A DNA stretch of 64,000 nt from Edaphochlamys debaryana (lineage: Eukaryota > Chlorophyta > Chlorophyceae > Chlamydomonadales), in NCBI GenBank assembly GCA_016858145.1, contig JAEHOE010000034.1:682001-746000 (forward strand), written 5' to 3'. Both the position numbers and the translations under genes were made by a program. This document shows positions 9,810 through 21,100 of the stretch, one piece after another; the stretch's first letter is position 1, and each line of letters opens with the position of its first letter. The notes beneath the pieces are model-generated. The model was given only the letters and a program-made list of their open reading frames with translations. It was not told where the DNA came from and did no database searches.

Positions 9810-11466
9810 CTAGGCGACGCGCTTCCGCTTGGTGCCGCCACCCTTGAGGCCCCGCATGAGCTCCAGCACGAGCCCTGGGCTCTCGGGCCAGGCGCATGAC
9901 GGACTCCGGCACTGCCTCCAGCACCTCCTCGTGGTGCTCCAGGTACCACGCCTAGAGCGATGACAGCAGGCCTGAGAAGGCGCCGCCCAGGCGCTCCGCC
10001 CACAGCAGGGAGCCCACCACCGTATCGGCTGAAAGAGCGGATAGGATCACGGCCTGCGCGTCCGAGCACAGCTCCGGGAGCAGCAGCCGGTCATCAGCCA
10101 GCTCGGCCACGGAGGGGGCCAGGGCGGGCGGAATGTCGGCGGCGCCGGTGTAGACGAAGCGGAGGAGGAGCGCAAAGGTCGCGGGGTCCGTGTCCGGCAG
10201 GCTCAGCTCCGCCGCGGACCCGTCCGCAAAGGTCTCTGCCGCCAGGCGCCGCTTTTAGTAGTCGCTGCGCGCGATCAGGATGGCCCGGTGCACGGGGAAG
10301 CGGCGGCCGGTCACCACGAGGGTGAGGTCGGCCGTGCCGTCCCCCTGGGCGTCCAGCAGCGCGCCCATGTCGGCGTGCAGCGTGCGGCGGGGCGGGCCGG
10401 CGGCGGGGGGGGCGACGGCCGTAGGGCCCAGCGGCGGCGGCTTGAGGCCCAGGTCCAGGGCCAAGATGCAGTCCGTCTCGTCGTGGTCAGCACAGCACAG
10501 CACAAGGTATCCGTTCGGCAGAATGATGGGGGTGCGGTACCTGCCGCTGACCCGGGCGAGGGTGGTCACCGTGCCGTCCGGCGCCACGCGCCGCACTGCG
10601 GTTGTGCGGTGGAGGTCCTCTGCGACCCAGGCAGTCCCGTCTGCCTCCAGTCGCAGCTCCCAGATCGCACAGAACCGTGCCTCTGAGACCGGGCCGTCCG
10701 TCGTCCCCATCTCGCCCTCTCGCCCCACCCACAGGACCGGGGCTGCTGCGTCCCCGACTGCGCCGCCCTCGCACAGGGGGAGACGGTGGAGGGCGGCATG
10801 TGTCGAGATACACAGAATGCCGCCGTCGCTCTCTCTGTCATCAGGGAAGCAAGCCAGACCGCTGACGTTGCCCGGCAGCCTGCATGGCAGTGTGGTCACG
10901 ACCACCTGCTCTGCGGCGGCGGCCGCCGGAGCCACTCCGGGCCTGCCTGCCCCGACGCTGGGCCCTGCCCCTGCCCCCGCTGCACGCCACGAAGCGGGCA
11001 GCCGCAGCTGCACCACCTGCCGATCACCTTCCCCGCTTGAGGCGTACAGGTAGCCCCTGCCATCAGAGCACATGATGCAGAGCGACCCGAGCCTGGCGGC
11101 GGAGCCGATCCCGTCCACTGCGCGCCCCTCATCCGGGTTACCAGCCACCACCTTGACGTCCAGGCCGCTTGCCGCCACCTGGCCGACTGCTGAGCCGAAG
11201 CTTATGGACATGGACCCGCTATAGCTGCCATAGGTGCCACCCCACAGAGGTGTCTCGCCTTGTCCGGGAAGCGGCAGCTGCTGCGGCGGGCCCAGCTCCA
11301 GGCCGCTGCGGCCGTTGGCGCTGAGGAGGGTGCGGACGCTCCCGTCGTGGAAGCAGAGGAGCGTCTCCGGCTGCTGGTCTCCGCCATCGTCGGTATCAGG
11401 AGACAGTCGGGTGACAAAGGCCTAGGGGCATAGCTGGACGCTGTAGGTGAAGCGTAGTGGCTGCAT
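9810..11466 (-). pseudogene. Propeller-like/BTB-POZ protein, copy 2 (three in-frame stops)
   Basis: This is colinear with copies 1 and 3, from ATG 11466 (MQPLRFTYS, matching MAPLQLTCS of copy 1) to a conserved TAG at 9812-9810. Three stops interrupt it: TAG at 11424-11422 near codon 15, TAA at 10257-10255 where intact copies have the Phe of DYFKRRL, and TAG near 9956-9954 where copy 1 has the Lys of SLKAWYLE. The longest open piece, 11211-10255, covers most of the propeller region and stops inside the BTB domain. The reading frame is otherwise kept along the full length, so decay looks recent. Amino-terminal similarity is closer to copy 3, the centre is almost identical to copy 1, and the 3' flank matches copy 3. 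Confidence 0.85.
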
Positions 11467-12520
11467 GCCGGGCTGGGGGTGGCGGGAGGGGCGGGAGTGG
11501 AGGGCTTAGGCGCTTTGCGCTCCTTCCTCCCATCAGAACACCAGCTTGCGCTTCTCACCTTGGCGTCGCCTCAGGTCAGGCGCGAACCTGTGTCCCTGGA
11601 CCTCAGAGTGTCGCACCGCGAGAGCGCGACGGGAATTAGCCAGCTCCAAGCTCTAGGACTCCATTGCCTTGCGTCTACAACTGCTGTTGTGTGTGTTCGT
11701 GCATTGTCGCCGTATGCAAAGCTGGTGTTTGTGTCGCTGCGATGGCCGCGATCAGTTCCCGCCCTGCCCGCATGCAGGGCCCCAGGTCCCGAGTCCCCCT
11801 GCAGCACTCCCGCGCGTCGCCCCGGCCAGGCCTCAGTCCCCCGACTGCCCCGACCGCCCCAGCCCCAAACTTCACCATGCTCTGAATCTAATGCCAACCA
11901 CACCCCAGTCGGCTGGGCTGTCAGTCCAGTGTCCACCCGTGGGACCACGTCGCCGTCTGTCGCCATCCTGTGCCCTCGGGTGCTCGGGAAGTCCCCGCCC
12001 TCAGGCTTCTGCGGCGTGCCCAGGCTTGGCCAGCGCCCTCTACGTGCACCTTCTCTCACATGTTCATCGCGGGCTGGAAGCTCTCAGGCTACTCGTGGCC
12101 TTGCCCCTCGCCCCCCGTGGCCCCCGGCTCGTCATGCCGGAACCCGGCACCTCATGCGCGGCGACAACCAAGGCTTTCCTCGCCGCCTGCTGCAGTAGGT
12201 CCCATACATACACGCATCAAGCGCCCCGCTGTATCGTTCCAAGCACCGGCTGTAGCCCTCGATTGCAGCTCAGACAGCTCCAGACTAGCACAGTTGCCAA
12301 AACGCAGAAGCTACTGGTATTAGCAAACTTCAGGAGACGTTACATCTGCGGCAGAACACCTTTGTCTGTTCGGTAGGGCTTTGCATCCGCGACGTTGACC
12401 TCGCGAAAGCGACCCACAGGAGGCCAAGCGTACAGAACCTATCTACCCAGCTGCACGATAGCTTAACCGGTTTACAACTTGAGGCTCTCATCAAGGCCTT
12501 GGCCGCTTGGGTGGCGTGCC
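11467..12520. other. Intergenic between BTB pseudogene and SAS6L
   Basis: The two flanking genes point away from each other. I found no supported exon, RNA or repeat here. It would contain the SAS6L promoter. Confidence 0.5.
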
Positions 12521-14707
12521 ATGGAGGACCCGGCTGCCGCTCACCACGCGGCGGCCTTCGACTACCCGGCGCTAGAGGAGCTGGACCCCAGCCTAGGTGC
12601 GCGGAGGGCTGTTCGGGAATTCTTGCCGTCCCTGGCTTGTGCCCCAAGCAGCTTGGCCAAGAGGCAGCTGTCAGCCTCGCCCGCCCTTCCCTCCGACCCC
12701 AGTGGATGGTTTCACGCTCTTCTACGAGCGTGAGGTCCCCTTCGAGCTGCGGTCAGCAATGGGCGTGGACCTACCCACAGAGGTATGGGTTGAGGGGCTG
12801 GGGCTGGGCACCCGTGCGTGCTGTGAAGGTGTAACAGCTGATATGGGTCTGTGCCATGGGTGGCGCGGGGGAGAGCGGAGGTTGCGAGGGGCGGGGTTGG
12901 AGGGGAAAGCGGAGGCTTACCTAGGGCGTTGCAGTGGAGTGGGCAGCGGGGCGGGACCTGCTAAGAGTCCTGGTGGAACCGACACCGCATACTGCGGAGC
13001 GGCGCGGTGTGGCGCGGTGTGGACTCATGGCGTGCGGGTGCTACGTCCGGAGTGTGCTTTAAGGGTGGAGGTTGCGCCCGATCGCCGGGTTGGGGATACT
13101 CCCTGACAACCGGATGATAAGGGCGCTCGGTCGCGGGCCACGCAGAATGCAGTGGGCACACGCCTTGTCCCTCAAAACCGAAGTGCCGGGATCGAGGGGC
13201 CTGGGGATAGGCCCTGATTGATGGCATACTTGTGAGGTACCCGGATGACAAGGGTGCTCGTCTAGGGACCCTCAAGGCGCATCAGGTTGCCACATGCGGG
13301 CCACACCGTCCCTTGCCCCGTTTCCCAACGCTCCTCAGGTCGGGGCGCTCGAAGCTATCCGCGTGAAGATCCTGCTGCAGCAGGAGAGCGGGAGGACAAG
13401 GACCATTCGGGTGCGCTCCCAACGGTTGAACGGGGTTGGTCCAGGCGGTCCGGGGAAGCTCCAAGCACTGGAGGGGCCCCTGCCCGCTCCCTCCTGGTGC
13501 CAATTCCCTGCCAGCTGTAACATCCTGCTGCCATCTTGGGACACGGTGTTCGGGCCCCAGAACGCCCCGCTTGCACCCGCACCCCGCCCGCACACAGCCA
13601 CCCACCCACCCTCTCCCCCGCCTCCTCGCTCCCTCCACCCCGCACTCCACCCCCAGGTGGAGCTCAGCTGCGAGTCCAACCTGTTCTTCCTGTACGTGCA
13701 CGACCTCACGGAGGCATCGTTCAAGGAGATGCAGGCGAGAGAGGGGAGGGGGTCAAAAGGGCCGGGCGTGATAAGGGGAACGGAAAGGGGAGGGCCGAGC
13801 GCGAGGGTGGGCAACACGTCTTTTCCTGGTCTGTGCCGCGAGGGCTGGCCACGCGGCTGCGGAAAGCATCCACAACCGCCCTCGCCCCCGTAGCAACGCC
13901 GTCGCCCCCTTCCCCTCGTTCCCTTCCTCATCATCCCTGCCCTCCCCCCACCCGCCCTCCTCCCCAGGAGACCCAGCGCCTGATGATCGAGTTCCCCGAC
14001 TACCCCACCGTGCTCATGCGCATGCTCAACCAGTGCATCCGCGAGCCGCACGTGTACCTGGCGGTGTTCATCATGCAGCCCACGGGGGAGGCCCGGCTGG
14101 ACTTCATACAGGTGGGGGAGAGGTTTCGTGATAAAGGAAGGGGGTGGGGTTGTGGCGCGATAGGAGAGGGGAGGGAAGGCTGCGGGGCGCGGGTTCTACT
14201 GCAAGTCTGCACCTCCGCCGCAAGCAGCATCCGATTTCTCCTGTTCAACCTGTTCTTAAGTCCTCTTCCCCTCCCTCCCCCTCCCCCCACCCACTTCAGA
14301 ACATGGAGTACAAGTTCGTGGAGCTCATCTCGGCCAAGTTCCTGGCGGCGGGCGAGGAGCTTGTACGGCAGCACGTGACGTACCGCTACAACGTGGTCAA
14401 GGCGCGGCTGCAGCTCATGCAGGCGCGGCTGGCGGACGTGAACGCCATGGTGGGTGGGGGGAGGTGTCCCCGGGGAGAGGGGTGAAATACGGAACTTCGC
14501 GTGGCGGCTGGGTGCGGGGGGAAGCTCTGGGCAGCAGCTGAGTGTTCAGGTGTCGGGAGTTCGGACCGACCCCCGTTGTTGCCTTGGCCGCAGGTTAAGG
14601 TCAAGAACCCGAGCCTGCTGCTGCAGCTTCAGCGGACGCCGCCGCGGATCCCCGGCATGGGGCCGCCGCCGCCCATGCCCAGCCCCGCAAAGCCCTTCTA
14701 CCCCTAG
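12521..14707 (+). CDS. SAS6L: SAS-6-like protein (SAS6L), centriole/basal-body related
   Basis: Seven exons: 12521-12596, 12703-12782, 13339-13410, 13657-13734, 13968-14111, 14300-14449 and 14594-14707 (TAG). They give 237 residues with consistent phase. The protein is essentially the SAS-6 N-terminal head of the XRCC4 superfamily. Residues ~77-125 carry the family pattern around NLFFLYVHDLTEASFKEMQ and LMIEFPDYPTVLMRMLNQC (the PISA-motif region), and are followed by EYKFVELISAKFLAAGEEL. It lacks the long coiled coil of true SAS-6, which has about 600 or more residues, and ends in a short Pro-rich tail. That matches the SAS6L family of flagellated eukaryotes, reported near basal bodies or apical structures. 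Intron 4 must use a GC donor (CAG|GCGAGA); the nearest in-phase GT donor would delete the conserved VHDLTEASFKEMQ. Confidence 0.85.
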
Positions 14708-15136
14708 TCCTAGCGTGCTGCTGGGAAAGAGCTGCCTTGGGGTTCGGGGGGGCGGAGGCTGGGGGAGGGTTGCTCTTGGGCATCAATTTGAGGGCGCCAT
14801 TTGCGTGCAAGGGCCTGAACCAGGGGTATAACTGGCCTTGAAACGGCCTGAACTGGCGCAGTGCGCGCGGGAAGGTGTGTGGACGGTGCATGGCGGGGGC
14901 CGGACGGACGCGGGGGCTTGGGGGCAGCTCGGGTGAAGTAGTGAGGACCGAGCTCGAGGGTGCGATCCAAATTGGACGAGCCTGGCGCATGATGAAATGA
15001 AGCGCGGGAACAGCTTTGGCGTGCGAGGCATCTGGGCTCCTTTACGTAGTGCATGTCTGTCGAGCTATTTAGACCTATGACCTGGTGCACAGCGGCGATC
15101 GGCTGAGCGTGCGAGCGAAGCAACGTGCGCGAAGGA

Positions 15137-15141
15137 TGTAA
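15137..15141 (+). terminator. TGTAA polyadenylation signal for SAS6L
   Basis: The only TGTAA between the SAS6L stop (14707) and the next ATG. It lies only 35 bases before the helicase ATG at 15176. Confidence 0.55.
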
Positions 15142-15175
15142 TTTGCGAGGAAGTCGCTGATTCTCAAACGCAGCT

Positions 15176-18100
15176 ATGGATCACTACAAGGCGCTGTACA
15201 CCAAGCACCTGGCAAAGAAGAGGAAGACCTGGGAGGATGGGTTCCTTGTTGTCAATGGAGGCAACGCGTCGCTCTACGATGCCTCCGGTCGCCTGCTGCA
15301 GTCTGGCGTGCGCCTTCCAGCGGACACGGATGGCCATTTGTCCGTCTTCGCTGGCCTACTGGTCACCAAGGACGACCCGTGCCCACCTTCCGACCTGCCC
15401 GCCGGCATCCCTGGCGGGACAGGCTCGGCGCCAGCATCGGCACCCGCGCCCGCTGCAGCGGCCATGCCGGCCCAGAAGCCTTCTATAGCTCGCCTGCCCA
15501 AGGTGGCCAAGCGTGGCGGGCACGCGTTCATGTGCCCACGGCCGCTCACGCAGGGCTCCCAGCCATCCCAGGACGCCGCCGCCCCAGCCAGCGCCAGCGC
15601 TACTCCTCACGCGCCCTGCGGCCCAGCGAACACCACCCCCGGACCTGGGCCCGGCCTCGCTCCGCCCGCGGGTAAGGCATGGTCCCGGCAGCCGGCAGCT
15701 GCCCCTACGTGGGGAGCCCCGCAGCGAGCCCCAGCTCAGGCCCACGCCCACGCCCATCCCCACCCCCAACCGCAACAGCGCAGCCTGTGGGATGAGTGGG
15801 AGGAGGTAAGTCTCGGGGCTGACGGGCCTGACGCAGGCGGCCCAGCTGCAACAGCACCGGCTCCTCAGGGGCATACCGGGGCTGGCCAGACCTGGGGCGC
15901 CGGCCCGGAAGGCCCCGCCCTACGGCCTGCGCCCAACGGAGCGGCTTCCTCACGGCCGCAACCAATGCCAGCGCCACAACAGCAGGGGGTAGCAGCGCCT
16001 CAGCAGCGCGAGGTGTGGGATGACTGGGGAGAGGAGGAGGACCGAGCGGGTGCCGAGGACGCGGGGACGCGACTAGGTGCCGCTGCGAGGGCGAGCGCCG
16101 CCCAGGCAACGTGGGGCGGTGGTGGCGGCGGCGGCCCCACCGCTGGAAGTGGCGCGGCGCCCGGCGGCAGCGCTGCCGGCGCCTGGCCGCCACAGCGCTC
16201 GCCCGCCCCCAGCAGCGGCCATGCTGGCATGGCTCACGCCCCCGGCCAGGCCCCCTTCCGCGGAGATGACGAGTTGTTCGACTTTCTCGGCATCTCCACC
16301 ACTCCCACACAAGCCCCAGCATCCCGCCCTCCGCCGGGCAGTCACCCCCAGGGGCCTTCTGTGCCCCGACCGCCTCCACCGGGCTCTGCCTCTGGCACGC
16401 CGCCGGGCGGGCTGCTCGGCGGCTCCAGCGGCCTGGCCCCTGGGCCCCAGAGCAGCTGTCGGGGCGTGCTGCTGCCTCTGCAGCACGCAGTAACGCAGCA
16501 GGGCGATGTGGGTCGGGGGCTCGGCCCCGATGGTGGCCCTGGCAGTGGACAAGGCCCTCGGCCCGGGCCCCGTAGTGGTCCCGGGTCTTGCGGGAACACC
16601 CAGACGGCGACGCAGGCGCGACCAGAGGCTGGAGCGGGGGCGTGGGGCCAGTCCAGGCCCGGGCCCAGGTCGGGACTTCAGCCGCAGCCGCAGCCGCAGC
16701 CGCGGCCTCACCCGCAGGGACCAGGCGGGGGCAGTGGGCAGGCAGCAGGGCTGTGGGGCTCTTTTCTAGCGAGCCAGGACCAGCAGGCTGGGGCCGACCC
16801 CGACCCACATGGCTTGGAGGATGTGGACGAGGCCTGGGCTGGTGGCGCTGGCGGCGGCGGTGCCGACCCACATCGCCAACCGCCCGCCGCTGGCGGCGCT
16901 TGGCGAACGCCAGCACCAGGTGCTGGAGCTGTAATGGGTGCGGGCAGCTTCTGCGACCAAGCGGAGGCGCGGAGGGCTGCCGCCAGGCGGCGCTGGGGCG
17001 TGGAGCCCGATCCTTCCGAGGCGCCATCGGGAAGTGACGCTGGGGAAAGGCCCGAGGCAGGCAATGAGGGGCGCGCAGGCGAGGGCCAGGGCCAGGGCCG
17101 GGGCGCTTGGGGCCAGCCAGCACCCGTCCCGGCAGTAGGGCCAGGGCCCAAGAGCTCAGCAGCGGCGCCGCAGGGCATTCTTATGGAAGGGCGAGCAGGG
17201 CCGCCGGGTGCCGTCGTGGCTGCTGCTGCTGGGCCCAAGACCACTGCTGCGCCATGTTGGGATGCGTTTACTAGCGGCGGTGGCGCTACCGGCGGCCCAC
17301 CCGGTCGACCACAAGGGGGCGTAGGCACCGCTGCTCAGCCCGGCCCGGCGCCGGCCACAGCCAATGCCTGGCAGCGCCCCGCCCGGGCTCCCAACGTGGC
17401 GTCTGCACCTCGCCAGATCCCAAGTGCTGGCGCCGAGGGACTCGCTGCCGATGCAAGTGCTGGCGCCGCCGCTGCGCCCGGGCGGGCTGCACCGCCCACT
17501 TGGATGCCGCCTTCCTTCGTGGGCACCCCTGCTGTGCCCGCCAACGCCGGCAACCACAATCCCGCTGGTGCCGTGCGCGGCAGCGTTGCGGGCGGAGGCA
17601 CCGGCGGAGGCAGCAATGCCGGCTCCTTCTCTGCCCTGATGCTGCCGCCGCTTGACCAGCCGGCGCTGCCCCGCCGGTTGGTGGCCATCCCGGCCCGCTT
17701 CAACGGTCCCGAGCACTACAGGTGGGCCCGAGTACGGTAGTCGCATAGGAAGGGTCGTCTGTTCAAGCAATGCCTAGGAACGATGCTAGAGGAGGGTTGG
17801 ATGGTAATTCCATGCCCTGGACCGAACCGAATCCTGGCCTGCTGTCCGCCTCATCAGGTCCGTCATGATCGCCGCCCTGGTGGAGGAGGTCAACCTGCGG
17901 CTGGCCGAGCCCGTACAGCAGCTGTACGGCCATGTACGGAGGTTGCTGAGCCGCCAGGAGGGCACCGCAGGTGGGCCCCAGCAGCAGGCAGCGCCCAACC
18001 CAAACCCCGGCTGGGGCCGGCCGGGCCAGGGCCAGGGGCAGGGCCAGGGCCAACATGGCCGGGGCCCCGGCGGCGGTGGTGGAGGCAACGGTTTTGCGGT

Positions 18101-21100
18101 TGCGGCCGCAAATAGCGGCGGTGCAGGCGGCAGCTTCGTCAGGCTGCCACCCGCCGCCCAGGCAGCCGAGCTAGAGCGCGCCGCAACTGCCGACCACCTG
18201 CCATACTTTGCCAGCTGCACGCTCACGTGCTGGGCCAACCGCGACCAGGGCAACGGTCGCGGAGGAGGCAAAAAGAAGCGGGGCAAGGGCGGCGGCGACG
18301 ATGATGGCGAGGAGGGCGGCGATGCCAAGGCGCCCGCTGGGCCTCGGTACTACCTGACGGTTCCCACGGCCAGGAGCCGGCTCAAGAACACCGGGTAAGT
18401 AGCAAAAGGAGTGCAGATGGTATCATCAGGGGAGACATGTAGGTGGATTGTTGGAGCAAAGGATAATGTGGGCAGCACGACAACGGGCTCACGTGTTGCA
18501 GCCGCCAACTCCCAACCAGCACGATGTGGGGTACGAGTGGGAGGCCATTTCCACAGCAAGTGTCGCCCTCTCGCACACAAGTTGTCAACCGCCAACCGCC
18601 AACCGTCCCCCAATCACTCGTCCCACGCAGCAAGTACGACCTCTGGATCATCAGCTCCGACCCGCTGCTGCGCGGCTCCGGGCTGCAGGGCCCCAGCGCC
18701 GCCGCCGGGGGCCCGCGCGGCGGCGGCGGCGGCGGCCCCGGCTGGCGGCTGGCGGCTCGCAGCCTGTGGCACGGCCCCGACCATGAGGGGCGGTTCGAAA
18801 TCGAGCTGCTCACGTGCCCTCCGCCGGGAAGCTTCAGGTGCGATATGAATGGGGGACAGCGGGCCATGCGGCGTCTGCGGGTGGTGTTGGGCTATGCGGG
18901 TATGGGCAACTGCGACCTCTCTTGAGGCCCAGCAGGCCGTCAACTTCTCTGCCCGTGCTCTCGCGTGCTGATCGTGCAGGTCGCAGGCGGTGTTTGCGAT
19001 GCGTGGGCCCGAGGTGCAGTCGGAGCTACAGATGGTGCAGCTGCTGCAGGCCCTCACGCCGCCAGCCGCCGCCGCCGCGGCGGCAGCAGCAGCAGCCGGC
19101 GGCACCAACGGAGCCGGCGGCGGCGGCAGTATACTGGCCCCGTCCCTCCTGCGCCACATGCTCGCCGTACACGCGCCAGAGCCGCAGATGGACCTAGCCG
19201 CCGCCGCGGCCGCAGCGGCGGCTGGCGGCGGCGGCCGGACCGGGGCGTTCAAGAAACCCCGGCTCGGGCAGACCGCCGCCGGCACCGCTGATGCGTCGCC
19301 GAGCGCCGGCCCTGGCGACGCCGACGGCGGCGGCGGCCAGGACGATGGCGAGGCCGAGGATGGCGCGGGCGCCTCTCGCGGGGCCGCTGGCACAGCCGCA
19401 GCCGCACCGCCTACGGTGGCATTCGACCCTGCCGCGATTGCCAGGGCCCACGCGCGGCGCTTCCGGCTCAACCCAGATCAGACGCAGGTCCTCCTGCATT
19501 GCGCCTCCTGGTTCAAGCCCCAGGCCGGGACCGTGCGCGCGCCCCACGGAGACGGGAACGGCGCCAAAGCTGGGGCCGGGGCCGGTCGCAAACGCAGCGG
19601 CGGGGCCAAGGCAGGGGCGGAAGGCGGGGCGGAGCTGCCCGCAGCTGCGTCGGTGTCTGACGGGGAGGGCTCCGATGACGAGGATGACTTTGTGACGGTG
19701 CCTTGGCGCAAGCGCGTCGCCGGGAGGGCCACTGGCTTGGAAGACGGAGCGGCGGCGTCCAAGGAAGAGGAGGAGCAGGAGGGGGAGGGGCAAGAGGACG
19801 GCAAGGATGAGGACAGCGAAGACGATTTGCTGCCCCGCCAGGGCCGCAGCGCCGGCGGCGTCAAAGCGGGGGCCGGGCGGCGGCGGAGGGCGTTGGAGTC
19901 GGACGGAGAGGAGGACGGCAAAGGCGGCCCTGAGGAGGGAGAGGAGGAGGCGGTCGCAGGCCCCCCGCTTGAGCCCAAGCCGCCCGTGTGCCTTGTGCAC
20001 GGACCCTTTGGGTCGGGTGAGTGCTTGAGCCCCTGATCTGTCTACAGCCGGCCACAGCCTCTTCTCACCTACCGCGCCCCACGTTGCTCCCAGAGCCTCG
20101 TTCCCAGTCACAACCCCCACGATCTCTAGTGTCGCTCAGTCTCACACCCCGTCTCCACCACACCTCACCCCCCACCAGGCAAGAGCAGCCTCCTCGTGGC
20201 GCTCATCCTCACGCTCGTGGAGATCGGCCGCCGCCAGCAGGCGGCCCTGGCGGCGGCGGCAGCGGTAGCGGCAGCAGCCGCTGGTGGCGGCAAGAAGCGG
20301 CGTGGCGGGCGGGCGGCGGCCAAGGCGGGCGCCGCCGACGGGCCGCCGCTGGTCCGTGTACTCATGGCCTCACACACCAATGTGGCGGTCGACCGAGTCA
20401 TGATGGGGCTGCAGGTGCGCAATTTGTTGGGGGCGTTGAACGGCTGCATACCTTACTCATAGCCCGATTGGCAATTGGGACTGTCGTGATGCATGGACGG
20501 AATTACGCCTCTGGTTACAAGCTAAGGCGCCCTCCCGCATTCGCCCCGCACCCACCCCTCCCACCCCAGGACGCCGGCTTCAGCGACTTCCTGCGCCTGG
20601 GCTCGGTGGACCGCATCGCGCGGCCCGTGCTGGCGCACTCGCTGCGGGCGGGCGACAGCAGCCGGGACGCGGCGGCGGAGCTGCGCAGGGCGCTCAAGGT
20701 AGGGTTACGCACGTGCCGCTGGGGCCCTGGGTACCGGGCGGAGGAACGGGCGTGCAGGCCCCGAGCACCTCGCCCCCGACATGAGTCACATGACCATGCC
20801 ACGATTCGTGCGCCTGCGATGCACCACGCTTTCATGCGGCGCTGTCGCACCGTCCCGTACGGTTGTTTACTCACGCGTGAAGTAGCGCCCCGCCTCGGCC
20901 TCTCCGCTTTTCCTCGCCTTGACCCCGCCTCAAACCCGCCTCCCCTCTCCCGCCACCCTCCTCCCGACCTCGACCCCGGCTCGCTCCCACCTCGCCTCCC
21001 CTGCCTTCCTGCCCCCCTCCTGCCCCCCACCTCCCCCCCCCCCAGGACGCCTCCTCCCCCCAGGACGCCGCCCTCATCCAGGCCGAGCTGGTGGCGCTGG

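Noticed and set aside
8735..9847. 370-residue plus-strand ORF
   Set aside because: It overlaps the F-box-like exon of the minus-strand LRR gene and the displaced exon fragment, with Pro/Arg/Ser-rich shadow composition.
15705..17123. 472-residue minus-strand ORF
   Set aside because: Antisense to the Pro/Gln-rich first exon of the helicase gene. Low-complexity GC-rich coding sequence opens the opposite strand by chance.
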